Part shown: positions 7,829-16,871 of the stretch, piece after piece
Layout: each line of letters begins with the position of its first letter
Position numbering within the stretch: position 1 is the stretch's first letter
Source: Rhodocyclaceae bacterium
GTDB taxonomy: Bacteria > Pseudomonadota > Gammaproteobacteria > Burkholderiales > Rhodocyclaceae
Length of the DNA: 64,000 nt
Direction of reading: 5' to 3'
NCBI GenBank assembly: GCA_016704145.1
Contig: JADJAS010000003.1
Span: 1 to 64,000, forward strand
The notes under the pieces: model-generated
Database searches by the model: none
What the model was told of the DNA's origin: nothing
Seen by the model: only the letters and a program-made list of their open reading frames with translations
Made by a program: the position numbers and the translations under genes

Positions 7829-8355
7829 TGGATTTCAGTGACGATCATTTCGCCCTGTTTGGCCTGCCGCGCCGGCAGGCGCTCGACGAACTGGCGTTGG
7901 AGGGACATTACCGGGACATTCAGGCGCTAGTTCATCCCGACAAGCACGCGCATCTTCCCGACGCCGACCGGCGGCGGGCCATGCAATGGGCGACGCGGGT
8001 CAATGAAGCCTATCTGACGCTCAAGAGTCCGCTCAGGCGGGCCGAGTACCTGCTGCGCCTGCTGGGCCATGACCCGCAGATCGAATACAACACGGCGATG
8101 TCGGCCGACTTCCTCATGCACCAGATGGAACTGCGCGAGGCGGTCGAGGAAGCCCGGCAGGGCGGCGATGGCGATGCGCTGGATCGCATGCATCGCCAGA
8201 TGAAGAAGGAAATGCAGGTCCAGCACGTGGCGCTCGCCGAGGCGCTCGACCGGCGCAACGACCATGTCGGCGGCGCCGAAATCGTGCGCCAGCTGATGTT
8301 CCAGGAAAAACTGCTCCACGAAATCGACGAAGCCCTCGAGATCATCGAGGCATAG
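7828..8355 (+). CDS. hscB: Fe-S cluster assembly J-type co-chaperone HscB
   Basis: 175 residues. The N-terminal J domain has the HPD motif at residues 36-38, which stimulates the ATPase of HscA. The C-terminal three-helix domain (about 95-175) binds IscU. The ATG shares its A with the restored stop of iscA (TAATG), suggesting translational coupling. Length and order are standard for isc operons. Confidence 0.95.
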   Translation: MDFSDDHFALFGLPRRQALDELALEGHYRDIQALVHPDKHAHLPDADRRRAMQWATRVNEAYLTLKSPLRRAEYLLRLLGHDPQIEYNTAMSADFLMHQMELREAVEEARQGGDGDALDRMHRQMKKEMQVQHVALAEALDRRNDHVGGAEIVRQLMFQEKLLHEIDEALEIIEA

Positions 8356-8365
8356 GGACACCCCA

Positions 8366-10246
8366 ATGGCATTGCTGCAAATTTCCGAACCGGGCGAATC
8401 GATGGCGCCCCACGAGCACCGGCTCGCGGTCGGCATCGATCTCGGCACCACCAATTCGCTGGTCGCCACCGTGCGCAGCGGCCAGACGGTGGTGCTCAAC
8501 GACGAACTCGGTCGTCCCCTGCTGCCGTCGGTCGTGCATTACGGAGCCGATGGTCACGTCGATGTCGGCTTCGAGGCGCAGGCCAGGCAGTCGGTCGATC
8601 CGCGCAACACCATCGTTTCGGTCAAGCGTTTCATGGGCCGCGGCCGGCGCGACATCGCTCATATCGAATCGATGCCTTACGATTTTGCCGGTAACGACAA
8701 TGCGGCCGAAGGCATGGTCAAGCTGCGCACCGTGCAGGGCGTCAAGTCGCCAGTGGAGGTCTCCGCCGAGATACTCGGAAGCCTGCGCGCCCGCGCCGAG
8801 GCGTCGCTGGGTGGCCAATTGACCGGCGCGGTCATCACCGTGCCGGCCTATTTCGACGATGCCCAGCGCCAGGCCACCAAGGATGCCGCCCGGCTGGCTG
8901 GCCTGAATGTATTGCGCCTGCTCAACGAGCCGACCGCCGCGGCCATCGCCTACGGCCTCGACAACGGCGCCGAAGGCATCTACGCGGTATACGACCTCGG
9001 CGGCGGTACTTTCGACATCTCCATTCTCAAGCTGGCCAAGGGCATCTTCCAGGTACTGGCCACCGGCGGCGATTCGGCGCTGGGCGGCGACGACTTCGAT
9101 CATCGCGTCTTCTGCTGGATCATCGAGGCGGCGAAACTTTCTCCTGTCTCGCCGCACGATGCGCGGCTGTTGCAGACGCGCGCGCGCGAGGCCAAGGAAT
9201 ACCTGACGGTGCACGGCGAGGCGCCGATCAACGCCAGGCTGTCGACCGGCGAATTCGTCGATGTCAAGCTGACGTCGGAAATTTTCACCGAGATCACCCG
9301 AACGCTGGTGCAAAAAACCCTCGGCCCGACGCGCAAGGCGCTGCGCGATGCCGGCCTGTCGCCGGACGAGGTGAAGGGCGTGGTGATGGTCGGCGGCGCC
9401 ACGCGCATGCCGCAGATCCAGAAGGCGGTCGGCGAGTACTTCGGCCGCGAGCCGCTCAACAACCTCGATCCGGACCGGGTGGTGGCGCTCGGCGCGGCCA
9501 TCCAGGCCAATCTGCTGGCCGGCAACCGCGCCGCCGGCGACGACTGGCTGCTGCTCGACGTGATTCCGCTGTCGCTCGGCATCGAGACCATGGGCGGCCT
9601 GACGGAAAAGATCATCCCGCGCAACTCGACCATTCCGGTGGCGCGCGCGCAGGAATTCACGACCTTCAAGGACGGCCAGACCGCCATGGCGCTGCATGTC
9701 GTCCAGGGCGAGCGCGAACTGGTGTCCGATTGCCGCAGCTTGGCGCGCTTCGAGTTGCGCGGCATGCCGCCCATGGTGGCGGGCGCGGCGCGCATCCGCG
9801 TCACCTTCCAGGTCGATGCCGACGGCCTGCTATCGGTGACGGCGCGCGAGCAGACCAGTGGCCACGAGGCGCGCATCGAAGTGAAGCCCTCGTACGGCCT
9901 GACCGACGACGAAGTCGCCGCTATGCTCAAGGACGGCTTTTCGCATACCACCGACGATGCCTTCCGGCGCGCGCTGCGCGAGGCGCAGGTCGAGGCGCAG
10001 CGTCTCATCGAAGCCGTGCAGTCGGCGCTGAAAGCAGATGCTCACCTGCTGTCGATGCTGGAGCGCGCCCATGTCGACGCCTGTGTCGCCAAGCTGCAAG
10101 CCGTGATGATGGGCGACGACCGCCGCGCCATCGATGCCGCCATGGATGCGCTGGGCAAGGGCACGGCGGAATTTGCCGCCCGGCGCATGAACCAGAGCGT
10201 GCAACGCGCCTTGTCGGGCAAGAAGATCGAGGAACTTGAGTCGTGA
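8366..10246 (+). CDS. hscA: Hsp70-type chaperone HscA
   Basis: 626 residues. The Hsp70 nucleotide-binding domain begins with VGIDLGTTNSLVAT near residue 24 and includes VITVPAYFDDAQRQATKDAA and VYDLGGGTFDISIL. The substrate-binding domain follows from about residue 395. HscA binds the LPPVK motif of IscU and drives cluster transfer with HscB. The internal sequence, length and position between hscB and fdx distinguish it from DnaK. The stop overlaps the GTG start of fdx. Confidence 0.96.
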   Translation: MALLQISEPGESMAPHEHRLAVGIDLGTTNSLVATVRSGQTVVLNDELGRPLLPSVVHYGADGHVDVGFEAQARQSVDPRNTIVSVKRFMGRGRRDIAHIESMPYDFAGNDNAAEGMVKLRTVQGVKSPVEVSAEILGSLRARAEASLGGQLTGAVITVPAYFDDAQRQATKDAARLAGLNVLRLLNEPTAAAIAYGLDNGAEGIYAVYDLGGGTFDISILKLAKGIFQVLATGGDSALGGDDFDHRVFCWIIEAAKLSPVSPHDARLLQTRAREAKEYLTVHGEAPINARLSTGEFVDVKLTSEIFTEITRTLVQKTLGPTRKALRDAGLSPDEVKGVVMVGGATRMPQIQKAVGEYFGREPLNNLDPDRVVALGAAIQANLLAGNRAAGDDWLLLDVIPLSLGIETMGGLTEKIIPRNSTIPVARAQEFTTFKDGQTAMALHVVQGERELVSDCRSLARFELRGMPPMVAGAARIRVTFQVDADGLLSVTAREQTSGHEARIEVKPSYGLTDDEVAAMLKDGFSHTTDDAFRRALREAQVEAQRLIEAVQSALKADAHLLSMLERAHVDACVAKLQAVMMGDDRRAIDAAMDALGKGTAEFAARRMNQSVQRALSGKKIEELES

Positions 10247-10584
10247 CCCGGATCATTGTTCTGCCGCATTGGGAACTCTGCCCGGAGGGCGCCGTGATCG
10301 AGGTGGCGCCGGGGACAACCATCTGCGACGGGCTGCTGGAGAACGACATCGAGATCGAGCATGCCTGCGAGAAGTCCTGTGCCTGCACCACGTGCCACGT
10401 CGTGATTCGCGAGGGCTACGGTTCCCTCGAGGCCGCCGAGGAAATCGAGGAAGACCTGCTCGACAAGGCCTGGGGCCTGGAACCGACTTCGCGGCTGTCC
10501 TGCCAGGCCGTGGTCGGCGAGGCGCCGCTGACCATCGAGATCCCGAAATACACCATCAACATGGCCAAGGAGGGCAAGCGATGA
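10243..10584 (+). CDS. fdx: ISC-type [2Fe-2S] ferredoxin Fdx
   Basis: 113 residues with a GTG start overlapping the hscA stop (GTGA). Cluster ligands Cys42, Cys48, Cys51 and Cys87 match the E. coli Fdx numbering. It is an adrenodoxin-type electron donor for cluster assembly on IscU. The stop overlaps the iscX start (ATGA), which indicates a tightly coupled operon. Confidence 0.95.
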   Translation: MTRIIVLPHWELCPEGAVIEVAPGTTICDGLLENDIEIEHACEKSCACTTCHVVIREGYGSLEAAEEIEEDLLDKAWGLEPTSRLSCQAVVGEAPLTIEIPKYTINMAKEGKR

Positions 10585-10775
10585 AATGGACCGACGTCAA
10601 TGACATCGCCATCGATCTGGCCGAAGCGCGGCCGGACGCCGACCCGACCCGTGTCAATTTCGTCGACCTGATGAACTGGGTGGTGGCGCTGCCGGGTTTC
10701 GACGACGATCCGAGGCACTGCGGCGAAAAGATACTGGAAGCGATTCAGCAGGCCTGGATCGACGAGGTCGCGTGA
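10581..10775 (+). CDS. iscX: Fe-S assembly accessory protein IscX
   Basis: 64 residues. Short acidic protein beginning MKWTDVNDIAIDLAEARPD, with VNFVDLMNWV and a C-terminal AWIDEVA, all typical of IscX (YfhJ). It binds IscS and modulates its activity, possibly as an iron-dependent regulator. It is the last core gene of the isc operon. Confidence 0.93.
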   Translation: MKWTDVNDIAIDLAEARPDADPTRVNFVDLMNWVVALPGFDDDPRHCGEKILEAIQQAWIDEVA

Positions 10776-10776
10776 C

Positions 10777-11436
10777 ATGAAGCACGCCGGGTGGGCCGCG
10801 ATCGTCGCGCTGCTCGCCAGTCTGGCCTCGTCGGCATGGGGGGCGGACAAGCCGGTCGGCATCACGGTGGAGCAGCCCTACCTCGATGTCATCCACGACG
10901 GCAAGCTGTTCCGCATCCAGCGCGACCCGGACAACGACGCCGAGATCGATCCCGATTACGCGCGCACCTCGCGGCCCTGTCCACCCTATTGCATCCAGCC
11001 GATGCACGTGGCGCCGGGCGTCGAGACCATCGGCGAACTGGAACTGCTCGAATACCTCAAGCGCATCACGCGCCGCGACAGCAGCGTGCTGGTGATCGAC
11101 TCGCGCGAGGCCGACTGGCTGGTCCGTTCCGGCATGATTCCCGGCGCGATCCATCTGCCCTGGCAGCGCCTGCACCCGGCGCACGCCGAGCCGCAGGCCG
11201 TGGCCGAGATCATGGAACTCCAGTTCGGCGCCGTTCGCACCGGCATCATGTGGAATTTCGAGAACGCCAGAACGCTGGTGTTCTACTGCAATGGCATCTG
11301 GTGCGGCCAGTCGCCGACCAACATCAAGCAGCTGCTGGCGGTCGGCTATCCGCCGCACAGGCTCAAGTGGTACCGGGGCGGCATGCAGTCCTGGAAGAGT
11401 CTCGGGCTGGCAACCGCGCCATACAAGAAGCCGTGA
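10777..11436 (+). CDS. Exported rhodanese-like domain protein
   Basis: 219 residues starting one base after iscX. A signal peptide (cleavage near AWG-ADKP, residue 22) precedes a CPPYC motif and a rhodanese domain. VLVIDSREADWLVRSGMIPGA lies near residue 107, and the active-site loop with cysteine is in VFYCNGIWCGQS. Rhodaneses carry sulfur as a cysteine persulfide. A periplasmic location is predicted. Co-transcription with the isc operon suggests a link to sulfur handling, but the substrate is not evident. The stop overlaps the GTG of the next gene. Confidence 0.82.
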   Translation: MKHAGWAAIVALLASLASSAWGADKPVGITVEQPYLDVIHDGKLFRIQRDPDNDAEIDPDYARTSRPCPPYCIQPMHVAPGVETIGELELLEYLKRITRRDSSVLVIDSREADWLVRSGMIPGAIHLPWQRLHPAHAEPQAVAEIMELQFGAVRTGIMWNFENARTLVFYCNGIWCGQSPTNIKQLLAVGYPPHRLKWYRGGMQSWKSLGLATAPYKKP

Positions 11437-12215
11437 TCGACACCCATTGCCATCTCGACGCGGTCGAGTTCGACGCCGATCGCCCGCTCGTCGCGGCGCG
11501 GGCCGGCGCGGCGGGCGTGACGGCGCTGGTCGTACCAGCCGTCGAGCGCGCCAACTTTGGCGCCGTCGCCAGCGTCTGTCGGGAATTTCCTTCGTGCCGG
11601 TCGGCCTTCGGCATCCATCCCATGTACGTTGATCGTGCCCGCGAGGAGGACATCGAGGCGTTGCGCGACATTCTGCGGCGCGAGCCGGCCGTGGCCATCG
11701 GCGAGATCGGCCTCGATGGCTTCGTCGAGCCGCGCGACGAGAAAAGTCAGGCGTGGTGGTACGCCGAGCAGCTGAAGATTGCGCGCGACTTCGATCTGCC
11801 CGTGCTGCTCCATGTGCGGCGCGCCGTCGATGCGATCCTCAAGGGCTTGCGCGATATCCGCGTACCCGGCGCAATGGGTGGGATAGCCCACGCCTTCAAC
11901 GGCAGCCGCCAGCAGGCCGACGAATTCATCAGGCTTGGCTTCAAGCTGGGTTTCGGCGGCGCCATGACCCATCCGCGCGCGACGAAGCTGCGCGAACTGG
12001 CAGCGACGCTGCCGCTCGACAGCATCGTGCTGGAAACCGACGCGCCCGACATTCCGCCGGAATGGCTCGGCGGGAGGCGCAACGAGCCGGCCGAATTGCC
12101 GCGCATCGCCGCCGTGCTGGCCGAACTGCGCGACATGCGTGTCGAGGACCTCGTCGCGGCGACCACGGCCAACGCACTCGGCGTGCTGCCGCGACTGACT
12201 TTCGCCCGGCGCTGA
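11433..12215 (+). CDS. TatD family metal-dependent hydrolase
   Basis: 260 residues from GTG 11433, overlapping the previous stop as GTGA. The chosen start gives VIDTHCHLD, the canonical TatD N-terminus with the HxH metal motif. Other metal ligands are in AIGEIGLD (Glu), LLHVRRA (His) and VLETDAPD (Asp). TatD proteins are Mg-dependent nucleases, variously assigned to 3'-5' exonuclease or tRNA-related hydrolase roles. The last residues GVLPRLTFARR are encoded by a copy of the dispersed AAAGTCAG repeat in antisense. Confidence 0.88.
   Translation: MIDTHCHLDAVEFDADRPLVAARAGAAGVTALVVPAVERANFGAVASVCREFPSCRSAFGIHPMYVDRAREEDIEALRDILRREPAVAIGEIGLDGFVEPRDEKSQAWWYAEQLKIARDFDLPVLLHVRRAVDAILKGLRDIRVPGAMGGIAHAFNGSRQQADEFIRLGFKLGFGGAMTHPRATKLRELAATLPLDSIVLETDAPDIPPEWLGGRRNEPAELPRIAAVLAELRDMRVEDLVAATTANALGVLPRLTFARR
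11743..11765 (+). repeat. AAAGTCAG dispersed 23-bp repeat, copy 3
   Basis: AAAGTCAG followed by GCGTGGTGGTACGCC in the TatD gene, encoding KSQAWWYA. Confidence 0.75.
12180..12202 (-). repeat. AAAGTCAG dispersed 23-bp repeat, copy 4
   Basis: On the minus strand: AAAGTCAG then TCGCGGCAGCACGCC, at the very end of the TatD gene, where the plus strand encodes GVLPRLTF. Confidence 0.75.
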
Positions 12216-12249
12216 CCAGGCCGGCCGGCATCGGGTATCCTTGCGCCCG

Positions 12250-13227
12250 ATGCTTGCTTATATCGTCCGCCGCCTGCTCTACGCCATCCCGATCCTGATC
12301 GGGGTCAATCTGATCACCTTCGCGCTGTTCTTCGTCGTCAACAGTCCGGACGACATGGCGCGCATGCAGCTCGGCGTCAAGCGCGTCACCCCCGAGGCGA
12401 TCGAGAAGTGGAAAGTCGAGCGCGGCTACGATCTGCCGCTGTTCTGGAACGGCGCGGCGGCGGGGCTCGGCAAGGCGACGCAGACCATCTTTTACGGCAA
12501 GTCGGTGCGCATGTTCGCCTTCGACTTCGGCCGCGCCGACGATGGTCGCGATATTGGTCGGGAGATCGTTACACGCATGGGGCCCTCGCTGGCGGTGGCG
12601 GTGCCGGTGTTCGTGCTCGGCCTGTTCGCGACGGTGTCGTTCGCGCTGCTGCTGGTCTATTTCCGCGCCAGCTACCTCGACACCGCCGGGGTGGTGCTCT
12701 GCGTGGCCATGATGTCGATCTCGGGCCTCTTCTATATCATCGGCGGCCAATGGCTGGTGTCGAAAGTCTGGCATCTGGTGCCGATCTCGGGCTACGCGGA
12801 AGGGCTGACGTCCGCCAGGTTCCTGATCCTGCCGGTGATCATCGGCGTCGTCGGCGGCATCGGCTCCAGCACGCGCTGGTACCGGACGATCTTCCTCGAG
12901 GAGATCGGCAAGGACTACGTGCGCACGGCGCGCGCCAAGGGACTTTCCGAGCGGCTGGTGCTGTTCCGCCATGTGTTGAAGAACGCCATGATTCCCATCC
13001 TGACCGGCGTCGTCGTGGTCATCCCGACCCTGTTCATGGGCAGCCTGCTGATCGAATCGTTCTTCGGGATTCCAGGGCTAGGCAGTTACACCATCGACGC
13101 CATCAACGCCCAGGACTTCGCGGTGGTGCGCTCGATGGTCTTCATCGGTTCGCTGCTGTACATCGTCGGCCTGCTACTCACGGATATCTCCTATACGCTG
13201 GTCGACCCGAGGATTCGTTTCCAATGA
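12250..13227 (+). CDS. Peptide-type ABC transporter permease (DppB/YejB-like)
   Basis: 325 residues, start ATG 12250. It has an N-terminal helix (MLAYIVRRLLYAIPILIG) and further hydrophobic segments. The EAA-type cytoplasmic loop reads DYVRTARAKGLSERLVLFRH, and the C-terminus LTDISYTLVDPRIRFQ closely resembles YejB. It forms the membrane channel of an oligopeptide-type importer with the next gene. The three genes overlap (ATGA, ATGA) and form one operon. No binding protein is adjacent; a candidate lipoprotein is at 61559-63670. Confidence 0.88.
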   Translation: MLAYIVRRLLYAIPILIGVNLITFALFFVVNSPDDMARMQLGVKRVTPEAIEKWKVERGYDLPLFWNGAAAGLGKATQTIFYGKSVRMFAFDFGRADDGRDIGREIVTRMGPSLAVAVPVFVLGLFATVSFALLLVYFRASYLDTAGVVLCVAMMSISGLFYIIGGQWLVSKVWHLVPISGYAEGLTSARFLILPVIIGVVGGIGSSTRWYRTIFLEEIGKDYVRTARAKGLSERLVLFRHVLKNAMIPILTGVVVVIPTLFMGSLLIESFFGIPGLGSYTIDAINAQDFAVVRSMVFIGSLLYIVGLLLTDISYTLVDPRIRFQ

Positions 13228-14348
13228 TGCCGGTCATCCTCTGGTCCGACGCATTGTTCTTCTTGCTGATCGCGGTGACGCTCGGCGGGGCCGGGTGGGC
13301 GCGGCGGCACGAGCACCTTCGCGCCAGCTGGGCGATGGTCTGGGCCAGCCGCCGGGCGCGGGCCGCCGCCGCGGTGCTGGCGGTGTTCTTCGCCATCGGC
13401 TTCGTCGATTCCCTGCACTACCGGCCGCAACTGCCGGTAGAGGCCGGCAAGCCGCCCGCATATTCGGTCGAGGTGCTCTCGGCGCTCGATGCCTTGTTGA
13501 CGCCGCTCAGGACCCATACCGAGAAGACCTACTCGGCGCCGCTGGCCACGCACTCGTTCGCCAAGGAGACCCAGGAGGCAGGGGGTCGCGACTTCCCGCC
13601 ACTCAAGTACCCGGGCACGCACCTGTTCGGCACCGACAAGGTGGGCCAGGATGTCCTCTACCTGACGCTCAAGAGCATACGCACCGGCCTCTTGATCGGC
13701 ACGCTGACCACGCTGATCATGCTGCCCGCGGCGGTGCTGCTCGGCATCGTCGCCGGCTACGTCGGCGGCTGGGTCGATGACGTCATCCAGTACCTCTACA
13801 CGACGCTCAATTCGATTCCCGGCGTGCTGCTGATCGCCGCCGCGGTGCTGATGATGCAGGTAGTGATCGACACGCATCCCGACTGGTTCGCCACGGCGGC
13901 GGAACGCGCCGACGCCCGCCTGCTGGCGCTGTGCGCCATCCTGGGCATCACCAGCTGGACCGGGCTGTGCCGGCTGCTGCGCGGCGAGACGCTCAAGCTG
14001 CGGGAAATGGAATACGTGCAGGCGGCGCGCGCCTTCGGGGTCGGGCCGCTGGCCATCATGCTGCGCCACATCCTGCCCAACCTGATGCACATCGTGCTGA
14101 TCGCGCTGGTCATGGACTTTTCCGGTCTGGTGCTGGCGGAAGCCGTGCTGTCCTACGTCGGCATCGGCGTCGATCCCAACACCATCAGCTTCGGCACCAT
14201 GATCAATGCCGCGCGCCTCGAACTGGCCCGCGAGCCCATGGTCTGGTGGTCGCTGGCGGCGGCCTTCGTCTTCATGTTCGCGCTGGTGCTGGCCGCCAAC
14301 CTGTTCGCCGACGCGGTGCGCGACGCCTTCGACCCGAGGGCGGCATGA
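13224..14348 (+). CDS. Peptide-type ABC transporter permease (DppC/YejE-like)
   Basis: 374 residues. The N-terminal region, about 140 residues longer than in DppC, includes a helix and a periplasmic segment (residues 65-130, LFGTDKVGQDVL at its end), as in YejE. The EAA loop is EYVQAARAFGVGPLAIMLRH. The start ATG overlaps the upstream stop (ATGA); a second in-frame ATG follows immediately, so the first residue is ambiguous by one. It pairs with the upstream permease. Confidence 0.88.
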   Translation: MMPVILWSDALFFLLIAVTLGGAGWARRHEHLRASWAMVWASRRARAAAAVLAVFFAIGFVDSLHYRPQLPVEAGKPPAYSVEVLSALDALLTPLRTHTEKTYSAPLATHSFAKETQEAGGRDFPPLKYPGTHLFGTDKVGQDVLYLTLKSIRTGLLIGTLTTLIMLPAAVLLGIVAGYVGGWVDDVIQYLYTTLNSIPGVLLIAAAVLMMQVVIDTHPDWFATAAERADARLLALCAILGITSWTGLCRLLRGETLKLREMEYVQAARAFGVGPLAIMLRHILPNLMHIVLIALVMDFSGLVLAEAVLSYVGIGVDPNTISFGTMINAARLELAREPMVWWSLAAAFVFMFALVLAANLFADAVRDAFDPRAA

Positions 14349-16054
14349 GCGCGTTGCTCGATGTCCGTGATCTTTCCGTCGCGATCGGCGGCCGCCGCGT
14401 GGTCGAAGGTGTTTCCTTCGGTCTTGCCGCCGGCGAAACATTCGCGCTATTAGGGGAATCCGGCTGCGGTAAATCATTGACCGCGCTTGCGCTGATGCGC
14501 CTGCTGCCTCCAGTAGCCAGGATCGAGCGAGGTAATGTGGAGTTCGACGGTCGCGAGCTTTTTGCGTTGCCGGAGTCGAAAATGCGCTCGCTGCGCGGCG
14601 GCGGCATGGCCATGATTTTCCAGGAGCCTGCCACCAGCCTGAATCCGGTGATGACCATCGGCGAGCAGATCGATGAGGTCATCCGGCTTCGTGACGGCAA
14701 GGAGGGCAGGGCGGTCGAATTGCTGGAGGCGGTCGGGATACCGGATGCCGAGCGCCGCGCCGGCGAGTTTCCCTTCCAGCTTTCCGGTGGGATGAAGCAG
14801 CGGGCGATGATCGCCATGGCGCTGGCCGGCGAGCCGCGGCTTCTGATCGCCGATGAGCCGACCACGGCACTCGACGTCACCATCCAGGCCCAGGTACTCG
14901 ACCTGCTCAAGGACTTGCAGCGGCGTCGCGGCATGGCGTTGCTGCTGATTACCCACGACCTGGGCGTCGCCGCGCGCATGGCCGACCGGGTTGGCGTCAT
15001 GCATGCCGGGCAACTGGTCGAGGTGTCCGACACGAAACAGTTCTTTCGGGGGCCGGCGCATCCCTATTCGCGACGGCTGTTCGCGTCGCTGCCGGAAAAT
15101 CTCGCCAAGCCGCCGGAGGTCGGTGGGGAGGCGAAGGAGTTTCTCGCGGTCCAGGATCTGACGGTGCACTTCCCGATCCGGCGCGGCCTGCTGCGGCGGA
15201 CGGTCGGCCAGGTGCGCGCGGTGGATGGCGTATCGTTGAAAGTCAGCCGTGGCAGGACGCTGGCCATCGTTGGTGAATCCGGTTGCGGGAAAACCACCGC
15301 CGGCAAGGCCATTCTCCAACTCATCACGCCGACGGCAGGCCGGGTCAGCCTGGATGGTCGCGATCTGGACGAACTCGCGCCGCGCGACGTGCAGATGGTG
15401 TTCCAGGATCCGTTCGGTTCGCTCAACCCGCGCCTGCGCATCGGCCAGATCATCGCCGAGGGCATGACGGCACAAGGAATCGAGGGCGATATCGGGGCTC
15501 TGCTCGAACAGGTCGGACTGGATGCCGACATGGCCAGCCGCTATCCGCACGAATTCTCCGGCGGTCAGCGCCAGCGCATCGCCATTGCCCGCGCGCTGGC
15601 CGTCGATCCTCGCCTGCTGATCTGCGACGAGCCGACCAGCGCGCTCGATGTCTCCGTGCAGGCGCAGATCATTGCCCTGCTGCGCGACCTGCAGGCACGC
15701 CGAGGGCTGGCCTACCTGTTCATCACGCACAACATCTCGGTGGTCGATTACCTCGCGCACGACGTGGCGGTGATGTACCTCGGCCGTATCGTCGAGCAGG
15801 GCAACGTCGACGAGGTGCTGCGCGGCGCGAAGCATCCCTATACCCAGGCGCTGCTGGCGGCGGTGCCCCGGATCGATGGCACTAGTGGCGAGTGTTTACT
15901 TGTACCCGGCGATCCGCCATCGCCAGCAAGGCCGCCGTCGGGCTGCCATTTCCATCCGCGCTGCCCGAGGGTGATGGATCGCTGTCGCGCCGGCTATCCA
16001 GGCGCCGTGACGCTCAGCGCGACCCATCGGCTGCACTGCCATCTGTATACTTGA
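14345..16054 (+). CDS. Double ATP-binding subunit of a peptide-type ABC transporter (YejF-like)
   Basis: 569 residues containing two complete ABC domains. Walker A motifs are LLGESGCGKS and IVGESGCGKT. The signatures are LSGGMKQRAMIA and FSGGQRQRIAIA, and the Walker B regions are LLIADEPTTALD and LLICDEPTSALD. Each half ends with an oligopeptide-transporter-type C-terminal extension; the second has the cysteine-containing GCHFHPRCPRVMDRC. One polypeptide therefore supplies both ATPases, as in YejF. The ATG overlaps the upstream stop (ATGA). Confidence 0.92.
   Translation: MSALLDVRDLSVAIGGRRVVEGVSFGLAAGETFALLGESGCGKSLTALALMRLLPPVARIERGNVEFDGRELFALPESKMRSLRGGGMAMIFQEPATSLNPVMTIGEQIDEVIRLRDGKEGRAVELLEAVGIPDAERRAGEFPFQLSGGMKQRAMIAMALAGEPRLLIADEPTTALDVTIQAQVLDLLKDLQRRRGMALLLITHDLGVAARMADRVGVMHAGQLVEVSDTKQFFRGPAHPYSRRLFASLPENLAKPPEVGGEAKEFLAVQDLTVHFPIRRGLLRRTVGQVRAVDGVSLKVSRGRTLAIVGESGCGKTTAGKAILQLITPTAGRVSLDGRDLDELAPRDVQMVFQDPFGSLNPRLRIGQIIAEGMTAQGIEGDIGALLEQVGLDADMASRYPHEFSGGQRQRIAIARALAVDPRLLICDEPTSALDVSVQAQIIALLRDLQARRGLAYLFITHNISVVDYLAHDVAVMYLGRIVEQGNVDEVLRGAKHPYTQALLAAVPRIDGTSGECLLVPGDPPSPARPPSGCHFHPRCPRVMDRCRAGYPGAVTLSATHRLHCHLYT
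15239..15261 (+). repeat. AAAGTCAG dispersed 23-bp repeat, copy 5
   Basis: AAAGTCAG then CCGTGGCAGGACGCT in the ATPase gene, encoding KVSRGRTL; the last base differs from consensus. Confidence 0.7.
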
Positions 16055-16100
16055 GCCCGCCCACCGTTTTCGTCAGACCCGATAAGCGCAGTCACCCGCG

Positions 16101-16871
16101 ATGCCCGTTGCCACCACACCCCGCTGTCCGAGTTGCCACGGCGCCCGCCTCGAACGCTCGCAATGGCGTTCGCATGACGAGAAGCACCGCAATCCCGGCC
16201 AGCGTCCGCTGCGCTGCACCGACTGCGGCTACCGTTTCCTGGCGGTGGCGGCCGGCAATGCCAACACGCTCCGCACGGCGCTGACCATCGGCGGCGCGGT
16301 GGCGGCGCTGGCGGCGACGGTGGCCATCGGCGTCCTGTTCTCGTCAGGCAGCGGCCAGGAAGCGATCGAACAGCCGGTGGCGGTGTCGACATCCTTCACG
16401 CCGGCGGCCATGAAGGCGGCCGAGGATGGCGACGTCGAGGCACAGTTCATGGTGGGCAGTGCCCTGCTGGCCGACGCCGAAACCAACCTGGCCTACTCGA
16501 CCAAGGCGCTCGGTTTCCTCCAGCAGGCGGCCGAGCGCGGCCATGGCCGTGCCATGCTGCGACTGGGCGTCATCTACAAGAAGGGTGTCGATGCCCCGCA
16601 GAACTACGGGTTGGCAGCCAAATGGATCGAAAAGGCCGCGTTGCTCGGCGAGCCTCAAGGCATGCTGGAACTGGGGCGGCTCTACCGCGAAGGTGTCGGC
16701 ATGCCCCAGGACATGGTCAAGGCCTACGTCTGGCTGAATCGGGCCGCTGCCGCGCGTGATCAGGATGCGCCGCGCGAACGGGGCGAGGTCGCCCGGCTGT
16801 TGACCCAGACCGAATTGCGGCATGCGCAGGACGCCACCTTGGCGACACCGTCGCCCGCAAGCGAGCGTTAG
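16101..16871 (+). CDS. Zinc-ribbon, membrane-anchored Sel1-repeat protein
   Basis: 256 residues. The N-terminus has a two-CxxC zinc ribbon (CPSC near residue 9, CTDC near residue 39). A single membrane helix follows (about residues 55-80, GGAVAALAATVAIGVLF), then three or four Sel1/TPR-like repeats (AEDGDVEAQFMVG, AERGHGRAMLRLGVIYKKG, LGEPQGMLELGRLYREG). Such proteins usually mediate protein-protein contacts. No specific function can be assigned. Its stop overlaps the convergent transglycosylase stop by 3-4 bases. Confidence 0.7.
   Translation: MPVATTPRCPSCHGARLERSQWRSHDEKHRNPGQRPLRCTDCGYRFLAVAAGNANTLRTALTIGGAVAALAATVAIGVLFSSGSGQEAIEQPVAVSTSFTPAAMKAAEDGDVEAQFMVGSALLADAETNLAYSTKALGFLQQAAERGHGRAMLRLGVIYKKGVDAPQNYGLAAKWIEKAALLGEPQGMLELGRLYREGVGMPQDMVKAYVWLNRAAAARDQDAPRERGEVARLLTQTELRHAQDATLATPSPASER

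Noticed and set aside
14474..15835. 453-codon minus-strand ORF inside the double-ATPase gene
   Set aside because: Both ABC cassettes on the plus strand are complete with all motifs; the antisense product resembles no family.
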